Assembly: GCF_041435355.1 (NCBI RefSeq)
Contig: NZ_CP108442.1
Coordinates: forward strand, 930,001 to 994,000
Direction of reading: 5' to 3'
DNA: 64,000 nt
Origin: Streptomyces sp. NBC_01276
GTDB taxonomy: Bacteria > Actinomycetota > Actinomycetes > Streptomycetales > Streptomycetaceae
Shown: one piece after another, positions 56,011 through 64,000 of the stretch
How positions within the stretch are numbered: the first letter of the stretch is position 1
How the letters are laid out: each line of letters starts with the position of its first letter
Made by a program: the position numbers and the translations under genes
The notes under the pieces: generated by a model
Database searches by the model: none
The model's input: the letters and a program-made list of their open reading frames with translations, nothing else
Told to the model about the DNA's origin: nothing

Positions 56011-58362
56011 ATGCCAGTGAACGAGTACAAGCCGGGGAGCGCCTTCTCCGGAGTGATCGGGCGGACCACGGACGTCTCCAGCCCGGCATGGCCCGAGCCG
56101 CCGGGGGCGGTGCCGGGATCACCCAACGTGCTGACGATCGTGCTCGACGACACGGGTTACGGACAGCTGGGCTGCTACGGAAGTCCGATGCAGACGCCCC
56201 GCCTCGACGGTCTGGCCGCGGGCGGACTGCTGTACAACAACATGCACACCACGGCACTGTGCTCGCCGTCGCGTTCGTGCATCATCACCGGTCGCAATCA
56301 CCATTCCAACGCGATGGCGGCGATCACGGAGCTGGCCACCGGCTACCCCGGTTACAACGGCAACATCCCGTTCGAGAACGGGTTCCTGTCCGAAATGCTG
56401 CTGGAGCACGGATACAACACGTACATGCTCGGCAAGTGGCACCTCATGCCCTCGGCCCAGGAGTCACCCGCAGGACCTTACAACCGCTGGCCGCTGGGCC
56501 GCGGCTTCGAGCGGTTCTACGGATTCCTCGGCGGCGACACCAACCAGTGGTATCCGGAACTCGTGTACGACAACCACCAGGTCGAGCCCCCCGCCTCGCC
56601 GGAACAGGGCTACCACTTCACCCCGGACCTGACGGACAAGGCCAAGCTCTTCATCTCCGACGCCAAGCAGGTCGCTCCCGACAAGCCGTTCTTCCTCCAC
56701 TTCTGCCCCGGCGCCACCCACGCGCCGCACCACGTACCGCGGGAGTGGGCCGATCGCTACCGGGGACAGTTCGACGACGGCTGGGACGCCTACCGCGAGG
56801 TGACCTTCGCCAACCAGAAGCGGCTCGGTGTCGTACCCGGCGACGCCGTCCTCTCGCGCCACGACCCGGACGTCCCCGAATGGGAGTCCCTGTCTCCCGA
56901 CGCCCGCCGCCTCGCCGCGCGCATGATGGAGGTCTTCGCCGGCTTCCTGTCCCACACCGACCACGAGATCGGTCGGCTGCTGGACTTCCTCCAGGAGATC
57001 GGCGAACTGGACAACACGCTGATCATGGTCGTCTCCGACAACGGGGCGAGCGCCGAGGGCGGCGTCACCGGGACGGCCAACGAGGCGCAGTTCTTCAACA
57101 ACGCTCCCGAACCGCTCGGGGAGAGCCTGAAGGCGATCGACGATCTCGGCGGTCCGACCACGTTCAACCACTACCCCTGGGGCTGGACCTGGGCGGGCAA
57201 CACGCCGTTCCGGCGCTGGAAGCGGGAGACCTACCGCGGCGGCGCCAGCGACCCGTTCCTCGTCCACTGGCCTGCCGGCATCAAGGCACGAGGGGAGGTG
57301 CGCACCCAGTACGCACACCTCGTGGACATGGTGCCCACCGTGCTCGACATCCTCGGCATCGAACCGCCGGACACCATCAAGGGCGTCACCCAGTCCCCCC
57401 TGCACGGTGTCAGCTTCGCCCATACCTTCGACAACCCTGCCGCACCGAGCCTCCACCGCACTCAGTACTTCGAGATGCTCGGGCACCGTGCCATCGACCA
57501 CGACGGCTGGCGCGCCGTATGTCCCTGGCCGGGCCCGTCGTTCACCGAGGCGAAGCAGCCGTTCGGGACGCCCATCAGCGCGGAGAAGCTGTCCGAACTG
57601 GACGCCACAGCCTGGGAGCTTTACCACATCGACGAGGACTTCGCGGAGACCCGTGACGTCTCCTCGGACCATCACGCCAAGACCATCGAGCTGATTTCCC
57701 TGTGGTACGTGGAGGCCGGAAAGTACGGAGTGCTGCCGGTCGACGGAAGCGCGCTGGCGCGGATGGCAACGGAACGTCCACAGATCGGCAAGGCACGGAC
57801 CAGCTACACGTTCCGGCCCGGCACCCAGTCGCTGCCGCCCTCCGTCGCCCCCAGGGTCCTCAACCGTCCGCACAGCATCACCGCCGATGTGGAGATCCCC
57901 GCCGACGGCGCCGAAGGCGTACTGATGAGCCAGGGGTCGATGGCCGGCGGATGGAGCTTCTACATCAAGGACGGCAAGCTGACGTACGTTCACAACTACG
58001 TCTCGCGCGCCCTCTACACGGTGTCCACGACGGACCCGGTACCCGCGGGCCGGCATGAACTGCGCTTCGAGTTCGAACCTACGGGCAAGCCCGATCTCGC
58101 CGCGGGCAAGGGCGCACCGGGGCGTGCTGAGCTCTACATCGACCGTCACCTGGTCGCGGTGGCCGAGTTCCCGGTGACCACGCCCGTCATGTTCAACCCG
58201 GGCGGGATGACCTGCGGTGCCAACCCCGGCCAGCCGGTGACCCCCGACTACCCGTCACCCTTCCGGTTCACGGGCGAACTCCACACCGTGACCATCGACC
58301 TGTCGGGCGAACTCATCACCGATGCGGACAGCGAGATGCGCATGCACATGGCCCGGCAGTGA
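56011..58362 (+). CDS. Arylsulfatase (Cys-type, formylglycine)
   Basis: A 783-residue sulfatase releasing sulfate from aryl or other sulfate esters. The active-site motif is TALCSPSRSCIITGRNHH: CSPSR is the C-x-P-x-R sequence in which Cys becomes formylglycine. Metal-binding LTIVLDDTGYGQLGCYG, GKWHLMPS and VVSDNGASAEGG are conserved. The C-terminal ~170 residues form a beta-rich domain (ITADVEIPADGAEGVLMSQGSMAGGWSFYIKDGK) found in large bacterial arylsulfatases. No signal peptide is seen at ATG 56011, which has AGGAAGG 9 nt upstream. Divergent from the ADC-like gene. Confidence 0.94.
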   Translation: MPVNEYKPGSAFSGVIGRTTDVSSPAWPEPPGAVPGSPNVLTIVLDDTGYGQLGCYGSPMQTPRLDGLAAGGLLYNNMHTTALCSPSRSCIITGRNHHSNAMAAITELATGYPGYNGNIPFENGFLSEMLLEHGYNTYMLGKWHLMPSAQESPAGPYNRWPLGRGFERFYGFLGGDTNQWYPELVYDNHQVEPPASPEQGYHFTPDLTDKAKLFISDAKQVAPDKPFFLHFCPGATHAPHHVPREWADRYRGQFDDGWDAYREVTFANQKRLGVVPGDAVLSRHDPDVPEWESLSPDARRLAARMMEVFAGFLSHTDHEIGRLLDFLQEIGELDNTLIMVVSDNGASAEGGVTGTANEAQFFNNAPEPLGESLKAIDDLGGPTTFNHYPWGWTWAGNTPFRRWKRETYRGGASDPFLVHWPAGIKARGEVRTQYAHLVDMVPTVLDILGIEPPDTIKGVTQSPLHGVSFAHTFDNPAAPSLHRTQYFEMLGHRAIDHDGWRAVCPWPGPSFTEAKQPFGTPISAEKLSELDATAWELYHIDEDFAETRDVSSDHHAKTIELISLWYVEAGKYGVLPVDGSALARMATERPQIGKARTSYTFRPGTQSLPPSVAPRVLNRPHSITADVEIPADGAEGVLMSQGSMAGGWSFYIKDGKLTYVHNYVSRALYTVSTTDPVPAGRHELRFEFEPTGKPDLAAGKGAPGRAELYIDRHLVAVAEFPVTTPVMFNPGGMTCGANPGQPVTPDYPSPFRFTGELHTVTIDLSGELITDADSEMRMHMARQ

Positions 58363-58499
58363 ACCAGGGGCATGCCGCGTGACCGATGGCTCCGCATCAG
58401 CCGGAGAAGGGCGGCACTACGGCTCACGGCCGAGTCGGCGCCGCTGATGAGGAGAACGCATCACCGGCTCCTGGTGTGCGGGCCGCGCCCGATTCCATG

Positions 58500-59156
58500 T
58501 CAACTGGTGAGCTGATAGATGCTGTTGCCCACCAGCCAAAGACCGATGAGCAGCGAGATCGCGACGATCGCCTGATCCTGGTGGTCCTCCATCCAGGCGC
58601 GCAGCCGGCCGAGCCTGTCCTGTGCCGCCTGCGGGGCGAACGTCGCGTAGAGCTCCATCGAGAGCAGGCTGGCGGTGGCCAGCAGGCAGAACCCGAACAG
58701 GGTGAGGACCGTGGTGGCCTCGGACATGTCGGCGTCGACGACGGTGGCGCAGCCCGCCGCGACCAGGCCCCACGGCTGGAGGAGGACAGCCAGCCCGGCG
58801 GCGGTCCAGTACGAGACCTCGTTCAGACGGGCGGCCCACGCCGGGGGCTTGCGGGGCCGGGTGCGGGGGCGCCGGAGCGAGCGGCGCTTGTGCTCCCCGT
58901 AGGCGACCAGCCCGACGCCGATGACGAGTTTGCCCGCGAGGGCAACCGTCGACGGGGCGCTCTTGGGCGGAGGAGGTGTACCGCCCGTCGCGAACACCAC
59001 CAGGGCCAGGACGACGACCAGGCAGGCGAGCCAGGCAAGGATGAATACCAACCCCTTGCGTACGCCGCGGTCGGCGGACAGCAGGAGGATGAACGCGGTC
59101 ACGGGGATCGGATCCAGGGCGATGCCCAGGCCGATCAGGAGAAGGTCAAGAGCCAT
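58500..59156 (-). CDS. GAP-family (Sap/SfLAP) membrane protein
   Basis: A 218-residue protein with six predicted membrane helices and a basic central loop (HKRRSLRRPRTRPRKPP). LLIGLGIALDPIPVTAFILLLS and VLLQPWGLVAAGCATVVDADMSE fit the GAP family (sulfolipid-1-addressing protein type) related to LysE-like exporters; in mycobacteria such proteins aid glycolipid export. ATG 59156 (MALDLLLIG) is chosen over GTG 59168. Convergent with the arylsulfatase gene; the lipid or solute handled here is unknown. Confidence 0.82.
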   Translation of the reverse strand: MALDLLLIGLGIALDPIPVTAFILLLSADRGVRKGLVFILAWLACLVVVLALVVFATGGTPPPPKSAPSTVALAGKLVIGVGLVAYGEHKRRSLRRPRTRPRKPPAWAARLNEVSYWTAAGLAVLLQPWGLVAAGCATVVDADMSEATTVLTLFGFCLLATASLLSMELYATFAPQAAQDRLGRLRAWMEDHQDQAIVAISLLIGLWLVGNSIYQLTS

Positions 59157-59684
59157 GTCGGCGACCACTCCGGAACACCGGCGCCGCGCCCGGTCCCTCG
59201 ATGCTGCTGTTCTCCCGGATCCGCCGGGCGAGGGTGTCGCCCGTCCCGCTCCGGCGCGACGCCCCGATCTCCGGCCTGTCCTCCCAGGGGGCAGCCCTTC
59301 CCACCTCTGAGGTCGCGCTCACCGGTCCCTCCTGCCTTCCCGGCACAAGGGACGGCACCGCGCGCTCGTCCGGTGGCAGGCTCACCACTGCCTCCTGTCG
59401 TCGTCACGATCCTCGCCGAGGGCACAACCATCCCCGCTGAAACCCAGGAGAGCGGCGGCGCCACGCGGCCTGTCACCCGTCCGCCCATCCAGCCCAGTGG
59501 TGAGGCTCTTTCGAGGGGCACCGGAAAGGGCCGGGCTGCGGCGCTCATGGTCCGCTGGCCCGCCCGCCCCCCGTTGTCGTGCCCGGAGGGCAGCATCGGC
59601 GGACCGGGGTCCGGTCACATGCTGGGCGTTTGCTGACCTGCGCCCGGCCATCATGGCTCTGACCTGCACAGATGACGAGATGTC
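59157..59684. other. Region without recognisable gene
   Basis: 528 bp between the GAP protein start and the panD fragment. Open frames exist on both strands, but none shows family resemblance, good start signals or consistent codon bias. It may contain the GAP promoter and degraded DNA. Confidence 0.45.
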
Positions 59685-59689
59685 AGCTG

Positions 59690-59775
59690 TTGGACTTGAA
59701 CATGGTGCGAAGCAATTTGAGCTCCTAGAAGACGGCTCCCTGCCAGCTTTCTGCAGGTCAAGGGCGTTCCGCACT
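59690..59775 (-). pseudogene. panD 5' fragment (leader plus first codons)
   Basis: On the minus strand, LRTMFKSNS-stop reproduces the start of PanD (FRTMFKSKI) and the upstream ~60 bp match the panD leader: plus-strand TGGACTTGAACATGGT is identical, and CTGCAGGTCAAGGGCG parallels ACGCAGGTCAAGGGCG at 45155-45170. The initiator ATG itself is altered. It is a truncated duplicate, or the remains of a second panD. Confidence 0.8.
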
Positions 59776-59823
59776 CTACTCCGGCAGGCGCCGGATCTGA
59801 GATCATAAGGAAGAGCGGCGCCG

Positions 59824-60290
59824 TCACTGCTCGCCGGTCCGGCCGGGTGTCGTAGGAGATCCGGCCGTCGGTGAGAGCACGAGGATCCGGTCGGGGAGGG
59901 TGATGGCCTCGTCGATGTCGTGGGTGACCAGCAGGACGCAGGGGCGGTGGCGGTCGCACAGCTGCCGGAGCAGTGCGTTCATGCGCATGCGGGTGAGGGC
60001 GTCCAGGGCGCCGAACGGCTCGTCCGTCAGGAGGAGTTCCGGTGCCCGGACCAAGGCGCGGGCGAGCGCGGTCCGCTGGGCTTCGCCGCCGGAGGGGGTG
60101 GTCGCGGCGAGCCCGGCGCCCAGGACCCGCACCGCGTCCGGCGGCAACGGGCCGGACCGCAGGACGGCGGCGGACAGCGAGGGCCCGGCGACGCAGCCGG
60201 TCGCCACCCACGGCTGCCCGCCCTCGGTGTCGGCGGCCAGTACCGGGGCGGTCCAACGGCCGCGCTCGCCGCGCACGGCCTGCTACCGGC
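59824..60290 (-). pseudogene. Chimeric remnant: Ser/Thr kinase fragment joined to ABC ATPase half
   Basis: The minus-strand frame begins in protein-kinase sequence: [53 protein letters not shown] is typical of the mid N-lobe of actinomycete Ser/Thr kinases. Without a stop it changes to an SsuB-like ABC ATPase: [46 protein letters not shown]...[20 protein letters not shown], ending at 59824. Walker A of the ATPase, and the glycine loop, VAVK lysine and C-lobe of the kinase, are absent. A TAG precedes QAVRGERG. It is a recombination junction between two unrelated gene fragments. Confidence 0.8.
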
Positions 60291-60481
60291 CGCTCTCGAA
60301 GACGGGGACGGCGCCCGGATCCGGCTCCGTGAGGTCCTCGGCCCGCGCGGCTGACGCCTCCCGGCCGCGGTCTGAGCTGCACCCCGAAGGCACGGACCTG
60401 ACCTGCGGGGATGCCCGGATCACGGGTGCCGGGCCGGTCGCCGCCCGCTGCCGACGGACCGTAGAGGTTAGAAGATGGACT

Positions 60482-63334
60482 ATGAGCAACTACCTGGGAG
60501 GCCTCCGGCGCCGGCTGCTCCGCTCGGCTCCGAGCCCCTCGGCTCCCGCTCGGCCCTCCCCCTCGGGAAACCGCCGGGAGCAGGAGGGGCGGCGGGAGCG
60601 GGCCCCGTCCCCCAGGGGAGGGGCGCGGCGGCCCCAGCGCCTGTCCTCCCTCCTGAGCGCGCGCAGCGTGGCCGGCGAGGTGTTCCTGCTCCAGCTGGCC
60701 GTCGTGGTCCTGCTCGTCGCCGCCGCGGTCCTGGCGCTCGTGGTGCAGGCCCGGAGTTCCGCCATGCTGGACGCCCGGCACCGTACCCTCGCCGCCGCCG
60801 GAACGTTCGCGGAGTCCCCGGGGATGGTCGCCGCCCTGCACAGCGCCCATCCCAGCGCGGTGCTCCAGCCGAGCGCCGAGGCGGCCCGGAAGATCGCCGG
60901 GGTCGACGGCCTGAACGTGTACACGCTGGACGGGGTCACCCTCGCCCACAGCGACCCGCACCAGATCGGCAAGCGCGTCGTCGGCCCCTTCGCCTCGGCG
61001 GCGGCCGGCAAGTCGTTCACCGAGACGTTCGCCGGGTCCCTGGGGCAGTCCGTGGTCTCCGTGGTCCCCGTCAAGGACGCCCGGGGCAACGTCATCGCCG
61101 TCGTCTCCTCCCCGGTCACGGTCCAGAACGTCCAGAGCATGGTGAACGGGCAGCTGCCGGTCGTCCTCGGCAGCGCGGCCGCGGTGCTCGCCCTGTCGGC
61201 GGGCGGCACCGCTCTGGTGAGCCGCCGGCTGCTGCGCCGGACCCACGGCCTGGGGCCGGAGGAAATGACGAGGATGTACGAACACCACGACGCGGTGCTG
61301 CACGCGGTCCGGGAGGGCGTGCTGATCGTCGGGGACGGCGGACGGCTGCTGCTGGCCAACGACGAGGCGCGCCGGCTGCTCGCTCTGCCGGGGGACGCGG
61401 AGGGGCGCCCCGTCACGGACCTGGGTCTGGAGGAGGGGATCGCCGAGCGGATCACGTCGGGCCGTTCCGCGACCGACGAGGTGCACATGGCGGCCGATCG
61501 GCTACTGGCCGTGAACATCCGGCCCACCGCTCCGTACGGCTCGGCCGGTACCGTCGTCACGCTGCGCGACACCACGGAGCTGCGGGCGCTGTCCGGCAGG
61601 GCCGAGGTGGCCCGCGAGCGGCTGAAGCTGCTCTACGACGCGGGCGTGCAGGTGGGAACGACCCTGGACGTGGAGCGCACGGCGCAGGAACTGGCACAGG
61701 TGGCGGTCCCCCGGTTCGCCGACGTGGTCACGGTCGACCTGCTGGAGCCGGTGCTGCGCGGCGAGGAGCCACCCGATGTGAACACCGAGATGCGCCGCAC
61801 CGCCGCCGAGGGCCTCCAGGGCGACCACCCGCTCTACCCCGTCGGCCGGCTGATCCGGTTCGTTCCGACCAGCCCGATGGCCGCCGGGCTGGCCCGCGGC
61901 CACGCGGTGCTGGAAGCGGACCTGCACGCCACCCTGCACTGGCGGGACCAGGACCCGGCCAACGCCGAGCGGATCCTGGAACGCGGCATCCACTCCATGA
62001 TCGCCGTACCCCTGCGGGCCCGGGGCGTCGTGCTGGGGATGGCCGGCTACTGGCGGGGGAAGGACGCCGCGCCGTTCGACGAGGAGGACGTGTCCTTCGC
62101 CGAGGAGCTGACCGCACGGGCGGCGCTGTCCGTCGACAACGCCCGCCGTTACACCCGCGAGCACACCGTGGCCGACACCCTGCAGCGCAGTCTGCTGCCG
62201 CGTGGCGTCCCCGAGCAGTCCGCCGTGGAGGTCGCGCACCGCTACGTGTCCGCGCAGGCCGGTGTGGGCGGCGACTGGTTCGACGTCATCCCCCTGCCCG
62301 GCGCCCGGGTGGCGCTGGTGGTCGGCGACGTCGTCGGGCACGGTCTGTACGCCGCCGCCACCATGGGTCGCCTGCGTACGGCCGTGTACAACTTCTCCAC
62401 CCTCGACCTGCCTCCGGACGAGCTCCTGAGCCACCTGGACGAGCTGGTCGCCCACATCGACACCGACCAGCAGGAGTGGCAGGGCATCACCGGAGCCACC
62501 TGCCTGTGCGCCGTCTACGACCCCGTCTCGGGGCGGGTGACGGCCGCCACCGCCGGCCATCCGGGCCCCGCCCTGGTCCACCCCGACGGCAGCGTGTCCT
62601 TCCCCGAGGTGCCGGTCTCCCCGCCGCTGGGCCTGGGCGAGGGCCTGCCCATGGAGACCGCGGAGCTGAGCCTGCCCGAGGGCTCCCTGCTGGCGCTCTT
62701 CACCAACGGGCTGATCGAGGGCCGCGACCGCGATCCGGACGCGGGCCTCGCGGCGCTGCGCGCCGCCCTGTCCGGGCCGGCCCGTACCCCGGAGGAAACC
62801 TGCACCGCGGTGATCGAGGCGGTGCTGCCCACCCGGCCCAGCGACGACATCGCGCTGCTGGTGGCACGGACCCGCCGGCTGGACCCGGCGCGGATCGCCG
62901 AGTGGGACGTACCGCCCGACCCGGCGCAGGTGTCCCGGGTGCGCAACGCGTGCGCCCGGCGGCTGGCCGACTGGGGCCTGGACGAGATCGCCTTCACGAC
63001 GGAGCTCATCCTGAGCGAACTGATCACCAACGCCATCCGCTACGGGAGCGAGCCCATCCGGGTGAGGCTGCTGTACGACCGCGGCCTGATCTGCGAGGTC
63101 TCCGACGGGTCGAGCACCTCCCCGCACCTGCGCCGGGCGGAGGAGACCGACGAGGGCGGCCGCGGCCTGTTCCTCGTCGCGCAGTTCGCCCAGCGCTGGG
63201 GCACCCGCTACACCGCCCGCGGCAAGATCATTTGGAGCGAGCAGGCCCTCCACGAGGCAGTGGTGGGGGGTGTGCCGCCCGCAACGCTTCCGGGGGAGGC
63301 GCTCCTGGCCGGCTGGGACGACGAGCCCCTCTGA
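60482..63334 (+). CDS. CACHE sensor - PAS - GAF - SpoIIE phosphatase - HATPase signalling protein
   Basis: A 950-residue membrane sensor. A basic Pro-rich start (~60 aa), helix ~66-90, an extracytoplasmic CitA/DcuS-type sCache domain ~95-220 (LAAAGTFAESPGMVAAL, VDGLNVYTLDGVTLAHSDPHQIGK, FTETFAGSLGQSVVSVVPV), helix ~222-245, PAS ~265-370, GAF ~385-545, SpoIIE ~560-780 (GGDWFDVIPLPGA, VVGDVVGHG) and HATPase ~800-925 (LILSELITNAIRYG, GRGLFLVAQFAQRWG). Phosphatase aspartates look intact. ATG 60482 was chosen (MSNYLGGLRR); the frame is open far upstream. It would couple an extracellular ligand, perhaps a carboxylate, to an anti-sigma pathway. A solute-binding lipoprotein gene follows. Confidence 0.92.
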   Translation: MSNYLGGLRRRLLRSAPSPSAPARPSPSGNRREQEGRRERAPSPRGGARRPQRLSSLLSARSVAGEVFLLQLAVVVLLVAAAVLALVVQARSSAMLDARHRTLAAAGTFAESPGMVAALHSAHPSAVLQPSAEAARKIAGVDGLNVYTLDGVTLAHSDPHQIGKRVVGPFASAAAGKSFTETFAGSLGQSVVSVVPVKDARGNVIAVVSSPVTVQNVQSMVNGQLPVVLGSAAAVLALSAGGTALVSRRLLRRTHGLGPEEMTRMYEHHDAVLHAVREGVLIVGDGGRLLLANDEARRLLALPGDAEGRPVTDLGLEEGIAERITSGRSATDEVHMAADRLLAVNIRPTAPYGSAGTVVTLRDTTELRALSGRAEVARERLKLLYDAGVQVGTTLDVERTAQELAQVAVPRFADVVTVDLLEPVLRGEEPPDVNTEMRRTAAEGLQGDHPLYPVGRLIRFVPTSPMAAGLARGHAVLEADLHATLHWRDQDPANAERILERGIHSMIAVPLRARGVVLGMAGYWRGKDAAPFDEEDVSFAEELTARAALSVDNARRYTREHTVADTLQRSLLPRGVPEQSAVEVAHRYVSAQAGVGGDWFDVIPLPGARVALVVGDVVGHGLYAAATMGRLRTAVYNFSTLDLPPDELLSHLDELVAHIDTDQQEWQGITGATCLCAVYDPVSGRVTAATAGHPGPALVHPDGSVSFPEVPVSPPLGLGEGLPMETAELSLPEGSLLALFTNGLIEGRDRDPDAGLAALRAALSGPARTPEETCTAVIEAVLPTRPSDDIALLVARTRRLDPARIAEWDVPPDPAQVSRVRNACARRLADWGLDEIAFTTELILSELITNAIRYGSEPIRVRLLYDRGLICEVSDGSSTSPHLRRAEETDEGGRGLFLVAQFAQRWGTRYTARGKIIWSEQALHEAVVGGVPPATLPGEALLAGWDDEPL

Positions 63335-63448
63335 CGGGCGGCGGGCGGCGCGAACGGCAGCGGACACCACCGGCTGGAACTGCGCTGCCGGGGGCATCGA
63401 ACGTACGCTGGTCTCGACCGGTACGCGCCCGCCCGCCATGGAGCCTTA

Positions 63449-64000
63449 GTGCCCGCACCTCGTCTCCGGACAGCCGCCGTCGGAGTCTGCCTCGCCCTCG
63501 CGGCGGCGCCCCTCGGCGGCTGCGGGGACAAGCCGACCGCCGTGCCCAGGACCCCCGCGGCGGCCACCTCCGCCGCGGACGCCGGCGGCATGGCGGCACT
63601 GACCGCGGCGGCGAAGAAGGAGGGGGCGCTCAACGCGATCGCGCTCCCGGACGACTGGGCCAACTACGGCGCACTGATCGACGGCTTCGAGAAGAAGTAC
63701 GGGATCAAGGTCTCGGTGGAGCACCCGGAGGGCAGCAGCCAGGACGAGATCAACGCCCTGAAGGAGCACAGGCGCGACGGCCGCGCCCCCGACGTGATCG
63801 ACGTGGGGGGCTCCTTCGCCCAGTCCGCGGCACAGCAGGGCCTGCTCGCACCGTACAAGGTCGCCCCGTGGAACAGCATTCCCGAGGAGCAGAAGGACCC
63901 GCACGCCCTCTGGTACAACAATTACGGCGGCTACGTTTCGATCGGCTGCGACGCCAAGCGCGTCAAGAACTGCCCCGCGACCTTCGCCGATCTGCGCAAG
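63449..64000 (+). CDS. ABC transporter solute-binding lipoprotein (3' end cut)
   Basis: The first 184 residues of an extracellular solute-binding protein; the gene leaves the window. The signal peptide ends in lipobox PLGGCGD. The mature part MAALTAAAKKEGALNAIALPDDWANYGALIDGFEKKYGIKVSVEHPEG and RAPDVIDVGGSFAQSAA fits the FutA/AfuA-PotD-like group binding iron, polyamines or other small solutes. GTG 63449 has GGAG 5 nt upstream. It lies 114 bp after the sensor phosphatase gene, same strand, so they may share regulation. Confidence 0.88.
   Translation, partial: MPAPRLRTAAVGVCLALAAAPLGGCGDKPTAVPRTPAAATSAADAGGMAALTAAAKKEGALNAIALPDDWANYGALIDGFEKKYGIKVSVEHPEGSSQDEINALKEHRRDGRAPDVIDVGGSFAQSAAQQGLLAPYKVAPWNSIPEEQKDPHALWYNNYGGYVSIGCDAKRVKNCPATFADLRK

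Overview
The window is about 72% GC by eye. It has many GTG/TTG starts, dense convergent and divergent gene pairs, a DUF574 methyltransferase, SpoIIE-type phosphatases, a Rpf-type muralytic enzyme and a PAS-GGDEF-EAL protein of RmdA type. All of this points to a Streptomyces (or very close actinomycete) chromosome. From memory, the order sdh operon - lysR - rmdA - rpfD resembles the left-arm flank of the S. coelicolor core chromosome; I could not check this. I see no tRNA, rRNA, CRISPR array, insertion sequence or prophage.

Layout. 0-5.8 kb: the 5' end of a sugar ABC solute-binding lipoprotein behind a DasR-like (dre) site, then dodecin, a HAD phosphatase, an LLM flavin oxidoreductase, a UvrA paralogue without the UvrB-binding insert, and a histidine-phosphatase-like lipoprotein. 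5.9-10.4 kb: a three-gene succinate dehydrogenase/fumarate reductase operon (sdhCAB, b558 type) divergent from a LysR regulator, with a palindromic T-N11-A operator between them. 10.6-16.6 kb: a methyltransferase, a divergent TetR/FAD-monooxygenase pair, and a c-di-GMP enzyme translationally coupled to a DUF574 methyltransferase. 16.9-21 kb: a cell-surface block with a proline-rich exported protein, a DUF4239 membrane protein, two paralogous membrane-anchored exported proteins in convergent orientation around a tandem-repeat array, and a class F-like sortase. 21-33 kb: envelope and stress genes (polysaccharide deacetylase, LysX, UspA, CapA, ECF sigma factor, Fpg/Nei glycosylase, SpoIIE phosphatase, DUF6777 lipoprotein). 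34-38 kb: a YndJ-DUF1990-lipase-maturation-factor operon behind two perfect 14-bp palindromes, and a nucleoside-sugar epimerase. 38-47 kb: a 56-aa small protein, a degenerate HD protein, an unusual zinc-ribbon SDR, a DMT transporter running antisense into an Rpf-LysM-M23 peptidase, the panD-GNAT-racemase operon and a SWIM zinc-finger protein.

47-60.4 kb is an accessory, visibly decaying stretch. It holds fragments of kdpB, an SsuE/MsuE-like FMN reductase, a SnoaL-like cyclase, panD, and a protein kinase joined to an SsuB-like ATPase. These alternate with intact genes: TetR / cupin / hydrolase / MFS, a second TetR, a frameshifted third TetR, SRPBCC, acetoacetate-decarboxylase-like, arylsulfatase and a GAP-family membrane protein. 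60.5-64 kb carries a CitA/DcuS-type sensor fused to a SpoIIE phosphatase and an anti-sigma-type ATPase, followed by the start of an ABC solute-binding lipoprotein.

The most promising leads are: the sortase cluster, whose putative substrates share a GGxGGS motif instead of LPxTG; the twin TTGAAC palindromes controlling the YndJ/DUF1990/LMF operon; the two-palindrome TetR detox locus; the 56-aa small protein; the SDR lacking its catalytic tyrosine; and the chimeric kinase/ABC and panD fragments, which record past rearrangements.
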